From assembly GCA_030605835.1 (NCBI GenBank), contig JAUWHO010000045.1:17047-81046 (forward strand): a stretch of 64,000 nt of DNA. The letters run 5' to 3'. Shown here piece by piece: positions 27,701 through 35,969 of the stretch (position 1 is its first letter; each line of letters starts with the position of its first letter). The stretch comes from Candidatus Zixiibacteriota bacterium. Lineage in GTDB: Bacteria > Zixibacteria > MSB-5A5 > DG-27. The translations under genes and the position numbers were made by a program. The notes below the pieces were generated by a model. It made no database searches and was not told where the DNA came from. It worked only from the letters and a program-made list of their open reading frames with translations.

Positions 27701-30700
27701 GATACTAAGAAAGCATTCGAGAAGACCGTGCGTGGTGAATTTCAGACCTTCGAGTTGACCTTCATGCGCAAGCAGGGGGAGCGCTTCCCAGTCCTGGTCA
27801 GCCCTTCCTGGTTGAAAGACGAGCACGACAACGTTCTGTGTTACTTCGCTACCTTCAAGGACATCACCGAGCGCAAGCGGGCGGAGGAGAGAATCAAACA
27901 GCAGAGCGAGTTCTTGAAGAGCACAATAGAAGCTCTTGCTCATCCATTCTATGTCATAGATGCCAATGACTACACGGTCAAGATGGCAAATTCAGCCGCG
28001 GGCTTTGGTGCTCTGTCCGAGAAGTCAACCTGCTATGCTCTCACTCATAGACGCGAGGAACCGTGTGAAGGAGAAGAGCATCCCTGTCCCCTTAGGATCG
28101 CCAAGGAAACCAGGAAACCCGCGATCGTAGAGCATACTCATTATGATGAAGATGGGAATGCCAGAATCTTCCAGGTTCACGGCTATCCGATCTTTGATGA
28201 TGAAGGAAACGTTGTCCAGCTTATCGAGTACACCCTTGACATCACCGAGCGCAAGAAGGCGGAGGAGGCAGTACAGAAGACCGCGGCGGAGTGGGAGACC
28301 ACATTCAACTCCATCAGCGACTTGGTTTCTGTTCATGATAACGATTTCAGGTTTATCCGGGTCAATAAGGCTTTTGCTGATCTGCTCAAGATGAAGCCGG
28401 AAGAGCTGGTGGGCAAAAAGTGTTACCAGGTGGTTCATGGGAGAGAGAGCCCTCCCGCAGATTGCCCTCATAAGCAGCTGCTGGAGAGTAAGAAAGCAGT
28501 GACCTCGGAATTCTTCGACCCTCATCTGGGAGCTTATCTGCAGGCGTCTGCCTCACCAATCTTTGACGAAGATGGCGAGGTTGCCGGCTGCGTCCATATT
28601 GTCAAGGACATCACCGAGCGCAAGAAGGCGGAGGAGGCGCTGCGGGAGAGCGAAGAACGTTTGAAAGAAGCGCAGAGAGTCGGAGCAGTTGGCGACTGGG
28701 TGTTCGATGTCCAAACCCAGCAGATCACCTGGTCGGAACAAGTCTACAGGCTCTTCGAGCGTGACCCGGCAAAGGGTCCTCCAGACTATGAAGAGAACAT
28801 GGCATACTATTACCCGGAGGATTCAAAAAAGCTGCAGGAGCAGGTGCGCCGGGCGATAGAATTTGGGGAGGAGTCTGATGCTGACTATCGTTTGAAGCTG
28901 CCAAGCGGGAAGTCTGTCTATCAACGTGGTCTCATCAGGACAATAAGAGACGAAAATGGAAAGATTGTGAAGCTGTTTGGCACGGTGCAAGACATCACCG
29001 AGCGCAAGCGGGCGGAAGAAGAATTATCAAAGGAAAGAGCCCTGCTTAAGGCCATCATTGATAAGATTCCGGTATTGCTCACCCAGTATGACCCCGACAC
29101 CAATATGCTGTATTTAAATAAAGAGTTTGAAAAAATAGTTGGCTGGAAAACCGAAGAAGTTAAAGATATCGACCTGATGGAAAAGGTATATCCCGACCCG
29201 GATTACCGCAAACAAGCCATGGAGTACATGCAAAAAGCCAGTACGGAATGGCGTGAATTCCGGGTTCAGTCCAAATCCGGAAAAATAATTAATTCAGAAT
29301 GGTCAAACATTCGTCTGGATGATGGGACCCAGATAGGTATCGGAATAGACATCACCGAGCGCAAGAAGGCGGAGGAGGCGCTGCGGGAGAGCGAGGCTGA
29401 ATACCGTTCCCTGTTCGAGAATATGCTGGACGGTTTCGCTTACTGCAAAATGATTGTTGACGAGAACGACAAGCCCATAGATTTTGTGTACCTTGAAGTC
29501 AACGAGGCCTTTGAGAGATTGACGGGGCTGAAAAGGGAAAATGTCGTCGGGAAAAAAGTAACGGAGGCCATACCGGGCACAAGAGATTCACATCCGGAGC
29601 TGTTGGACACATATGGCAAAGTTGCCTCCACCGGTAAAGAGACCAGATTTGACATCCACTTCGAGCCTTTAGACATATGGCTCTCCATTTCTGTCTATTG
29701 TCCAAGAAAGGGTTATTTCGTTGCTGTTTTTGACAACATCACCGAGCGCAAGAAGGCCGCGGAGGCTGTGAGAATCTCAGAAGAGCAGCTTAGAGCCATC
29801 TTGGACAGCGCCGACGATATTATCTTCGCTAAAGACCGGGAGGGGCATTACACCCGAGTCAATTATGCGTGCGCCCGACTACACGGAATCTCCGAAGAGG
29901 AGTTCGTCGGCAAGACAGATTTCGACCTCTTTCCAGAAGAGCAAGCAAGACACTCAGCCGAAATCGACCGTCAGGTGCTTGTGGAGGGAAGAACCTTCAC
30001 CGGCGAATACGACAGACAAATAAGAGGCAAGACACTGACATTGAGCATGGTCAAGACGCCTCTGCACGGACCCGATGGTTCAACAATCGGTTTGTGTGGT
30101 ATTGCCAGGGATATAACCGAGCAAAAAAGCTTGGAGGAGCAGTTCCGCCAGGCGCAGAAGATGGAGGCTCTGGGAACTTTAGCGGGGGGCGTTGCTCACG
30201 ATTTCAATAATCTTCTGGGAGGCATTCTCGGCTACGTCGGCCTGATGAAAGGGGACTACTCACCTGAGGAGAAACACTACGCTATGTTAGAGCTGGTTGA
30301 GAAAGCCAGTATGAGAGCTGCAGAGCTGACCAACCAGCTCCTGGCCTTCTCCAGAAAGGGGAAATACGAGCTACGAGCGGTTGACCTGAACAACAGCGTC
30401 GAAGATGTGTTGAAGCTGCTCGGCAGGACTCTGGACAAAAACATTGAGATCGCAACCGAGCTTCAGGAGAAGCTTCCCTCCGTTGAAGGTGACCCCGGCC
30501 AACTCGAACAGGCCATCATCAACCTCTGCGTAAACGCTGCCGAAGCTATGCCCGGCGGCGGGAAGCTCCAGTTAGAGACCAGAGTGGTGGCCTTAGAGGA
30601 GGAATTTGCCCGCAAGTATCTCGGCTCCGACCCCGGGGATTACGTCCTTTTGAGCGTGTCCGACACCGGCATCGGAATGGATTCTGAAACCCTGTCCCGG

Positions 30701-31270
30701 ATGTTTGAGCCCTTCTTCACCACCAAGGAGATGGGAAAGGGGACCGGTCTGGGGCTCTCGACGGTTTACGGGATCGTCAAGAATCACGGTGGTTACGTCG
30801 ATGTTCGCAGCCAACCCGGCAAGGGCAGCACCTTTGATATCTATCTGCCGGTGTCGAAGAAACAGTTCACGCCTCCGCGACCACGGGCGGCGGAACTGCA
30901 GACCGGCCACGAGACCATCCTGGCGGTGGATGACGAGGAGATTATCCGAAGCCTCTTAGAGGAGACGCTGAAGAAGCTTGGTTATAAGGTGATTCTGGCC
31001 AATGATGGAGAAGAGGCGGTCCAGATTTACGAAGAGAGAAAGGATGAGATCGACGCCGTCATCATCGATATGATCATGCCCCACCTGGGGGGACGTGAGA
31101 CCTTCCGGGAGATAAAGATGCGCAACCCAGACGTCAGAGTGCTCCTCGTAAGTGGTTTCTCCCAGGACGGCGCCGCCCAGCGGATCTTAGATGAAGGTGT
31201 CAGAGGTTTCATTCAGAAGCCCTTCGAGCTGGTGGAGCTGAGCCAGAAGCTGCGGCAGGTCCTTGACTGA
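24764..31270 (+). CDS. Giant hybrid histidine kinase: 4 TM, 12 PAS, 1 GAF, HisKA, HATPase, receiver
   Basis: The 2168-residue membrane-bound sensor kinase has four hydrophobic segments at about 14-105. Three PAS domains (118-492), a GAF domain (about 497-660) and nine more PAS domains (665-1786) follow. The HisKA H-box has H1812 in GGVAHDFNNLL. The HATPase has N-box INLCVNAAEAMPGGG, DTGIGMD and GKGTGLGLSTVYG. The C-terminal receiver has phospho-acceptor D2102 (VIIDMIMP). A single protein can thus sense many inputs and pass phosphate to its own receiver; an output partner is not adjacent. Each PAS ends in DITERKKAEEAL-type linkers that are nearly identical in DNA. The ribosome site is the G-run before ATG 24764, in intron-like DNA. 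Confidence 0.92.
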   Translation: MMGTSEARRERSKIVFMATLLAGACLLTYFFHEVLKYEGFYTHLFYIPIILASVWWKKKGIIISLFLAGLLILSHIFFRTDVAILTDLLRASVLIAISVFVAILSEHIAKAKEALRGSEERFSVVLHNSRDMVYRLHPKTGKFDYVSPSAIELTGFTPGELTLMGLEGVIERIDPEDRDRFMVHFENVLKQTFEDGLAPTIEYRWKHKEGEYRWFSDNRAVIRDTDGNPVSLIGSVRDVTEQKVAEWALWESEKKYRTMVETAQEGIGITSLGEELVFVNKAFASILGYEPSELVGRNLREFVTEERFEAFQMETGKRQWGTSGGYETEMRHRDGSHRSLLVSASPLYDREGNYNGTLGMVTDITERKKAEEALREREKRYRDTTENTLEWIWEVDANGKFTHTSPVVEKILGYKPEEVLGKHFYDLFDAEDREELKKVAFEAFAKKESFREFINRNVHKNGETVWLSTSGVPILDEAGNLLGYRGADTDITERKKEQEIQSALFRISQAVTSTGNLEELVQTAHEVLGELIDTTNYFVALYDAEKEEYSFPYSVDQDEETDFSTRQLKKSLTDYVRRTGRPLLVDEETNKKLMEKGEVELVGRPGPIWLGVPLKTPRGVIGVAVVQHYSDPSAYSEADLDILSFVSGHLAVAIERKRAQEELQESEERYRDLFENASDLIQSVAPDGRFVYVNRAWREALGYSKEEIAGLNMFDIIHPDSRAHCTKVFQRVLSGEQVHKVEALFVAKGGNEILVEGTANCKFVDGKPIATRGIFRDITERKQAEEALWESEEKYRLVSENIPVVVYSALPDEHSTTTLISGRIMELTGYSHQEFVEHVELWTQIIHPDDREYVWKKIEEHREKMAPLDVEYRITTKDNTVKWIRDRATPMVDENGQLIRINGFMEDITERRKAEEEVREAMEFRERLLASMHDGLSVLDKDGVHIDVNLALCEMTGFSREELIGVGPPHPYWATESLEDTKKAFEKTVRGEFQTFELTFMRKQGERFPVLVSPSWLKDEHDNVLCYFATFKDITERKRAEERIKQQSEFLKSTIEALAHPFYVIDANDYTVKMANSAAGFGALSEKSTCYALTHRREEPCEGEEHPCPLRIAKETRKPAIVEHTHYDEDGNARIFQVHGYPIFDDEGNVVQLIEYTLDITERKKAEEAVQKTAAEWETTFNSISDLVSVHDNDFRFIRVNKAFADLLKMKPEELVGKKCYQVVHGRESPPADCPHKQLLESKKAVTSEFFDPHLGAYLQASASPIFDEDGEVAGCVHIVKDITERKKAEEALRESEERLKEAQRVGAVGDWVFDVQTQQITWSEQVYRLFERDPAKGPPDYEENMAYYYPEDSKKLQEQVRRAIEFGEESDADYRLKLPSGKSVYQRGLIRTIRDENGKIVKLFGTVQDITERKRAEEELSKERALLKAIIDKIPVLLTQYDPDTNMLYLNKEFEKIVGWKTEEVKDIDLMEKVYPDPDYRKQAMEYMQKASTEWREFRVQSKSGKIINSEWSNIRLDDGTQIGIGIDITERKKAEEALRESEAEYRSLFENMLDGFAYCKMIVDENDKPIDFVYLEVNEAFERLTGLKRENVVGKKVTEAIPGTRDSHPELLDTYGKVASTGKETRFDIHFEPLDIWLSISVYCPRKGYFVAVFDNITERKKAAEAVRISEEQLRAILDSADDIIFAKDREGHYTRVNYACARLHGISEEEFVGKTDFDLFPEEQARHSAEIDRQVLVEGRTFTGEYDRQIRGKTLTLSMVKTPLHGPDGSTIGLCGIARDITEQKSLEEQFRQAQKMEALGTLAGGVAHDFNNLLGGILGYVGLMKGDYSPEEKHYAMLELVEKASMRAAELTNQLLAFSRKGKYELRAVDLNNSVEDVLKLLGRTLDKNIEIATELQEKLPSVEGDPGQLEQAIINLCVNAAEAMPGGGKLQLETRVVALEEEFARKYLGSDPGDYVLLSVSDTGIGMDSETLSRMFEPFFTTKEMGKGTGLGLSTVYGIVKNHGGYVDVRSQPGKGSTFDIYLPVSKKQFTPPRPRAAELQTGHETILAVDDEEIIRSLLEETLKKLGYKVILANDGEEAVQIYEERKDEIDAVIIDMIMPHLGGRETFREIKMRNPDVRVLLVSGFSQDGAAQRILDEGVRGFIQKPFELVELSQKLRQVLD
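25475..30125 (+). repeat. Near-identical linker repeats between PAS modules
   Basis: Eleven to twelve copies of a 30-48-nt unit, core GACATCACCGAGCGCAAG then AAGGCGGAGGAGG, end each PAS module. They lie at about 25475, 25850, 26231, 27092, 27482, 27860, 28238, 28608, 28991, 29348, 29734 and 30108. The copies at 28608 and 29348 agree over about 45 nt. The PAS sequences between them are very different. The outermost copies (25475, 30108) are the most diverged. Confidence 0.85.
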
Positions 31271-31363
31271 CTGGGTCGCACAGACGTATGTTCCTGAGGT
31301 GAATATCGAACTGACACACGGATGTCTGTCTTTGAATCTTGACGATCTTCGATAGAGGGAGCT

Positions 31364-33823
31364 ATGCAAAAACCGAAATTCATCCTGTGGTTTGAAGAGC
31401 TGGGGCTGAAGGACCTCCAGAGGGTTGGAGGAAAGAACGCCTCCCTGGGGGAGATGTATCGGAACTTGAGTTCCGAGGGGGTAAAAATTCCCAATGGCTT
31501 TGCCATAACCGCTTCCGCTTACTTCCACCTGCTTAACAGCGCGAATCTGAATGCCGTCATGAGAGAAACCCTTCAGGGGCTGAACACCCAAAACGTTCGC
31601 GATTTGGCGCGCCGGGGAGGGAAGATTCGAGGGCTCATCGAAAAAGCCCCTTTGCCTCCAGACCTGGAGGCGGAGATAATTGAGCATTATCGCCTGCTGG
31701 AGAAAGAGTATGGAGTCAATGTCGATGTGGCGGTGAGGTCTTCCGCCACTGCCGAGGATCTGCCGGAGGCCTCCTTCGCCGGACAGCAGGAAACCTACCT
31801 CAACGTCAGAGGTTCAAAGGAACTGCTTCGAGCCTGTCGCCGTTGTTTCGCCTCCCTGTTCACCGACCGCGCTATCAGTTACCGGGATGACAAAGGGTTT
31901 GACCATTTCTCCATCGGGCTTTCCGTCGGGGTGCAGAAGATGGTGCGCTCCGATAAGTCGTGCTCCGGAGTGATGTTCTCCATAGACACCGAGACCGGCT
32001 TTTCGAATGCAGTGATCATAAGCGGTTCCTGGGGACTGGGGGAGAGCATCGTCGGTGGGAGGGTCATACCGGATGAATTCTGTGTCTTCAAGCCGACCCT
32101 ATCACAGGGCTACAGAGCGATCATCTCCAAGAAGTTGGGTGCCAAAGATACCAAGATCACTTACGGCACCGGACCCAACCCCACCAAGACGGTGGCCACC
32201 ACTGCCCAGGAGAGGCGGAGTTTCGTCTTGGACGATGAGGAGATTCTGCAGTTGGCTCGATGGGCACTCACGATCGAGGAGCATTATAGTCGAAGGGCGG
32301 GCCGTCTTTGCCCCATGGATATGGAATGGGCCAAGGATGGTGTGAGCGGAGAGCTTTACATCGTGCAGGCGCGTCCGGAGACGGTGCAGTCGCTGAAGAA
32401 CAACTTAGTCTTGACGGAATATCGCCTCTGCGAGAACGGCGAGCTTTTACTCACCGGTGCCCCGGTGGGAGGCAAGATCGGGCAGGGGAGGGCCAACGTC
32501 ATCTTGGACGTCCAGGACATCGCCAAGTTCAAGGTGAACCAGGTTCTGGTCACCCGCATGACCGACCCCGATTGGGAACCGATCATGAAGATGGCCGCTG
32601 CCATCGTTACCGATAGGGGCGGGAGGACCTGCCATGCTGCAATCATCTCCAGGGAGTTAGGGATTCCCTGCGTGGTGGGCGCCGAGGTGGCAACCAAGAA
32701 AATCGAATCGGGGCAAAACGTCACCGTCTCCTGCGCCGAGGGGGAGGTCGGCAAGGTTTACCAGGGTTTGCTCAAATACCAGGTCAAGCAGACCGATATA
32801 GCCAATCTCGAGCGGCCGATAACGAAGATCATGATGAACCTGGGAAACCCGGAGCTGGCCTTCAGCTTAAGCTCCATCCCCAACAACGGGGTGGGGCTGG
32901 CTCGAGAGGAGTTCATCATCAGCTCCTACATCAAGATTCATCCCTTGGCCCTGATCCACTTCGACAGATTGAAGGACCAGGAAGCCAAAAGGGAGATTGA
33001 GAGGCTCACCGCCGGCTATGAGAGCAAGGAGCAGTTCTTCGTCGACCGCCTGGCGCAGGGGATTGCCATCATCGGGGCGGCCTTCTACCCTCAAGATGTG
33101 ATTGTCAGGCTGTCCGATTTCAAGTCCAACGAGTATGCCAACCTTATAGGGGGAGCGGAATTCGAACCTCAGGAGGCCAACCCGATGCTGGGCTGGAGGG
33201 GTGCTTCCCGATACTACGATGTGAACTTCAGGTCCGCCTTCGGACTGGAATGCCGGGCCTTGAAAAAGGTGCGGGAACAGATGGGACTTCTGAACGTCAA
33301 GGTCATGGTTCCCTTCTGTCGCACCGTTTTAGAGGGGAGAAAGGTGGAGGCGGAAATGGCCAGACATGGCTTGGTGCGGGGCGAAAACGGCCTGGAGATC
33401 TACGTCATGTGCGAGATCCCCTCCAATGTGATCCTGGCTGACGAGTTCGCCGAGATCTTCGATGGCTTCTCCATCGGTTCCAACGACCTCACCCAACTGG
33501 CCCTCGGAATCGACCGGGATTCGGAGCTGGTGGCTCACATTTACGACGAGAGGAACGAAGCCGTAAAAAGGCTCATCAGCCAGGTCATCAAGGCCGCCAA
33601 AAAGAGAGGAAGAAAAATCGGCATCTGCGGACAGGCCCCCTCGGATTTCCCCGACTTCGCCGAATTCCTAGTAACAGAGGGAATTGACAGCATCTCTCTG
33701 AATCCCGATACCGTGATCAAGACCACTTTGAGAATCCTGGAGGTCGAGAGAAAACTCTCCACAGCTAAGTCCCGGCGCAAGCGGGGTGCTGGTAGACAGT
33801 CAATGGTGAACAGTAAGTGGTAG
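31364..33823 (+). CDS. ppsA: Phosphoenolpyruvate synthase
   Basis: PpsA makes PEP from pyruvate and ATP (AMP and phosphate released), for gluconeogenesis. The 819-residue enzyme shows the ATP-grasp domain (WFEELGLKDLQRVGGKNASL and VRSSATAEDLPEASFAGQQE), the phosphohistidine swivel domain with H424 in GGRTCHAAIISREL, and a PEP/pyruvate barrel with catalytic C755 in GICGQAPSD. Length matches the family. The final residues (GAGRQSMVNSKW) and stop fall in family L repeat DNA, so the natural C-terminus was probably a little shorter. Transcribed alone. Confidence 0.96.
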   Translation: MQKPKFILWFEELGLKDLQRVGGKNASLGEMYRNLSSEGVKIPNGFAITASAYFHLLNSANLNAVMRETLQGLNTQNVRDLARRGGKIRGLIEKAPLPPDLEAEIIEHYRLLEKEYGVNVDVAVRSSATAEDLPEASFAGQQETYLNVRGSKELLRACRRCFASLFTDRAISYRDDKGFDHFSIGLSVGVQKMVRSDKSCSGVMFSIDTETGFSNAVIISGSWGLGESIVGGRVIPDEFCVFKPTLSQGYRAIISKKLGAKDTKITYGTGPNPTKTVATTAQERRSFVLDDEEILQLARWALTIEEHYSRRAGRLCPMDMEWAKDGVSGELYIVQARPETVQSLKNNLVLTEYRLCENGELLLTGAPVGGKIGQGRANVILDVQDIAKFKVNQVLVTRMTDPDWEPIMKMAAAIVTDRGGRTCHAAIISRELGIPCVVGAEVATKKIESGQNVTVSCAEGEVGKVYQGLLKYQVKQTDIANLERPITKIMMNLGNPELAFSLSSIPNNGVGLAREEFIISSYIKIHPLALIHFDRLKDQEAKREIERLTAGYESKEQFFVDRLAQGIAIIGAAFYPQDVIVRLSDFKSNEYANLIGGAEFEPQEANPMLGWRGASRYYDVNFRSAFGLECRALKKVREQMGLLNVKVMVPFCRTVLEGRKVEAEMARHGLVRGENGLEIYVMCEIPSNVILADEFAEIFDGFSIGSNDLTQLALGIDRDSELVAHIYDERNEAVKRLISQVIKAAKKRGRKIGICGQAPSDFPDFAEFLVTEGIDSISLNPDTVIKTTLRILEVERKLSTAKSRRKRGAGRQSMVNSKW

Positions 33824-33850
33824 ATAGTATATAGTAAGTAGTAATCGGTG
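33797..33850. repeat. Family L repeat at the 3' end of ppsA
   Basis: A run of AGTAGATAGT/CAGTCAATGGTGAACAG units (family L: 9-10-nt near repeats ending in TAG or TGG) overlaps the last codons of ppsA. The remaining 180 nt up to the next gene hold only the promoter listed below. Confidence 0.6.
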
Positions 33851-33960
33851 ATTGGTATTGGTAGTTACAGCTGCTTCCTATTTGCGACTCACCAGTAACC
33901 AATAAGGCCTCACCAAATCAACTGTGAGGCAAAAATGTCGATCTCTGGGAAGAAAACAGT

Positions 33961-33988
33961 TTGCTAATTAGAGGAGATTTTATATAAT
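33961..33988 (+). promoter_or_regulatory. Promoter of the PpiD-like gene
   Basis: TTGCTA (33961-33966) and consensus TATAAT (33983-33988) with a 16-nt spacer, 47 nt before the ATG. Confidence 0.55.
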
Positions 33989-34035
33989 AGGGGGTCAGAG
34001 TCTATGATTTTGAAGATGGAGGCGAGACTGCCGTT

Positions 34036-35865
34036 ATGATGAGCAAACTGCGACAATACACCAAGAGCGTCCTCTGGGTAGTCATCGTGGCATTCGTGGG
34101 GACGATCATATTCGCCTGGGGTAAGGGTGGATTCAACGGTGGTGGCAGGGACCGCGACCTCGTCGGGGAGGTCGAAGGTTACCAGGTCCGGAGTCGTGAT
34201 TTCTTTATGCTCTATGACCAGCTGTATCGGCAAATCATAGAGGAGAAGGGGGAGGTCGACGACGAGGACCAGGAACGTCTGCACGAAAGCACCTGGGCCC
34301 AGATAAGGAACGAGATTCTAATCCAGAGCTGGATCGAGGATTTGGGCCTGGTGGTGACCGATCAAGAGCTGGTGGAGTTGATAAAAGCCTACCCCCCGGG
34401 GGAATGGATTGAAAACCCTCCGGAGTGGGTGGCCACCGATGGGGAGTTCGATTACAACAAATATCTGCAACTTCTGGCCTCCAACGAGCCCATGGTGGTC
34501 CAACAGCTCTTCGTTCCCCTTGAGCAACGTTACCGCCGCCGGATGATCGTCGACAAGGTGCAGCGGCTCGTAGCCTCCACCAGCCGAGCGACAGGCCCGG
34601 AGGTTCAGCGCGACTACATAAATAGAAACGAGAAGGTCAAAGTTCGTTATCTCTTCATCGATGCCGCCGAGTTCGAGGGAAAGGAGGCTGAGGTCTCCGA
34701 AGAGGAAATCCGCAACTATTACATCACCAATAAGGACAAGAAGTTCACGCACGGTGAGGGTGCCAATCTCAAATATGTGAAATTCCAGATAGAGCCGGCC
34801 CAGGAGGAGATCGACTCCGTCAAGGCCGAAATAGTAGAGATCCGGGGGATGATTGAAAGGGGCGATGATTTCGCGCAGTTAGCTTCTGCCTATTCCGACC
34901 ATCCCTCTGCCTCCAGGGGAGGCGAGATTGGCTGGTTGCGGAAAGGACCCCGCTCCGGGGAGTTAGATGAGGTGGCATTCTCTCTGAAGGTGGGGGAGGT
35001 CTCAGAGCCATTGAAGAGCCCCGGGGGCTGGGAAATCCTCAAGGTCACAGACCGGAAACGGGAAAAGAACAGAGAGGGAGAGTGGGAGACTCAGGTCCAG
35101 ACCAGCACCATCCTGCTCAAAGTGGTGGCCTCGGATGCTACCCGGGAGAGGATCTACAGCCGGGCGCAGGACTTTCTGGGTCGGGCCGACAAGAAGAACT
35201 TTGAGCAGTTGTCTGAAGAGTTCGGTCTGGAGGCCAAAGAGACTGGGGTTTTCGTCCCCGGACCTATGATCCCGGGCATAGGTGAAAACCAGGAAATCAA
35301 CGACTTCGTTTTCGCCCACAAGCCCGGGACCATCTCCCCTGTCTTTCACGCCAAGAGCGGTTATCACATCTGCCTGGTCTTCGAGCGGATAAAGCCAGGT
35401 TATATTCCCTTCGAGGAAGTCAAGGATCGGGTCAGGGAGGTACTCACCTATCGTCGCTGGGCGAAGTTGGCGGAAGAGAAGGCCAGGGAGATTTATGCCG
35501 AGGTGACCGCCGCCGGGGGTTTCAGGAAGGCCGCAAGGAAACACGGATACGAGATCAAGGAAACCCCGTATTTCGCCCGATCCGACCGGGTGCCGGGGGT
35601 GGGGAGGCTTGCGGAGTTCATCGTCACCGCTTTCAGCCTCGATGAGGAAAAGCCTCTCCGGGTGGCAAGCTCCGAAGGCGGCAGTTACCTGCTAGAATTG
35701 GTCGATCATACCCCCGCCGATATGGTGAGGTTCGCAATCGAGAACCAGACCCTACGATCGGAGGCGGTAACGAAGGCTCAGGAGATAACCATGAATCATT
35801 GGTATGTCTACATTGTCGAACATGGAGATATAAGAGATTACCGCAGCCGTTTCTTCGGACGCTGA
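34036..35865 (+). CDS. PpiD-like membrane-anchored peptidyl-prolyl isomerase
   Basis: The 609-residue protein has one N-terminal membrane helix (VLWVVIVAFVGTIIFAWG) and a SurA/PpiD-type N-terminal chaperone region (about 40-225, ending RDYINRNEKVKVRYLFI). A parvulin domain follows (about 235-345: DDFAQLASAYSDHPSASRGG, GEIGWLRKG). A second degenerate parvulin-like unit is at about 350-480 (EINDFVFAHKPGTISPVFHA). It would assist folding of exported and outer-membrane proteins at the inner membrane. Start is the first of two adjacent ATG codons. Monocistronic. Confidence 0.88.
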   Translation: MMSKLRQYTKSVLWVVIVAFVGTIIFAWGKGGFNGGGRDRDLVGEVEGYQVRSRDFFMLYDQLYRQIIEEKGEVDDEDQERLHESTWAQIRNEILIQSWIEDLGLVVTDQELVELIKAYPPGEWIENPPEWVATDGEFDYNKYLQLLASNEPMVVQQLFVPLEQRYRRRMIVDKVQRLVASTSRATGPEVQRDYINRNEKVKVRYLFIDAAEFEGKEAEVSEEEIRNYYITNKDKKFTHGEGANLKYVKFQIEPAQEEIDSVKAEIVEIRGMIERGDDFAQLASAYSDHPSASRGGEIGWLRKGPRSGELDEVAFSLKVGEVSEPLKSPGGWEILKVTDRKREKNREGEWETQVQTSTILLKVVASDATRERIYSRAQDFLGRADKKNFEQLSEEFGLEAKETGVFVPGPMIPGIGENQEINDFVFAHKPGTISPVFHAKSGYHICLVFERIKPGYIPFEEVKDRVREVLTYRRWAKLAEEKAREIYAEVTAAGGFRKAARKHGYEIKETPYFARSDRVPGVGRLAEFIVTAFSLDEEKPLRVASSEGGSYLLELVDHTPADMVRFAIENQTLRSEAVTKAQEITMNHWYVYIVEHGDIRDYRSRFFGR

Positions 35866-35969
35866 GGCTTTGTTTCCGACTAGCAAAAGGGAACGGCCCA
35901 AGATTGTCGGGAGACACTGTTGTGTCGGGCCTCTTCTGAGTCGATGCCAACGTTAGGGTCCTTGACTCC

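Noticed and set aside
25475..30125. CRISPR-like array, because of regularly spaced near-identical repeats
   Set aside because: The repeats encode DITERKKAEE linkers in one long reading frame with spacers of about 370-860 nt; not a CRISPR. No array was seen elsewhere.
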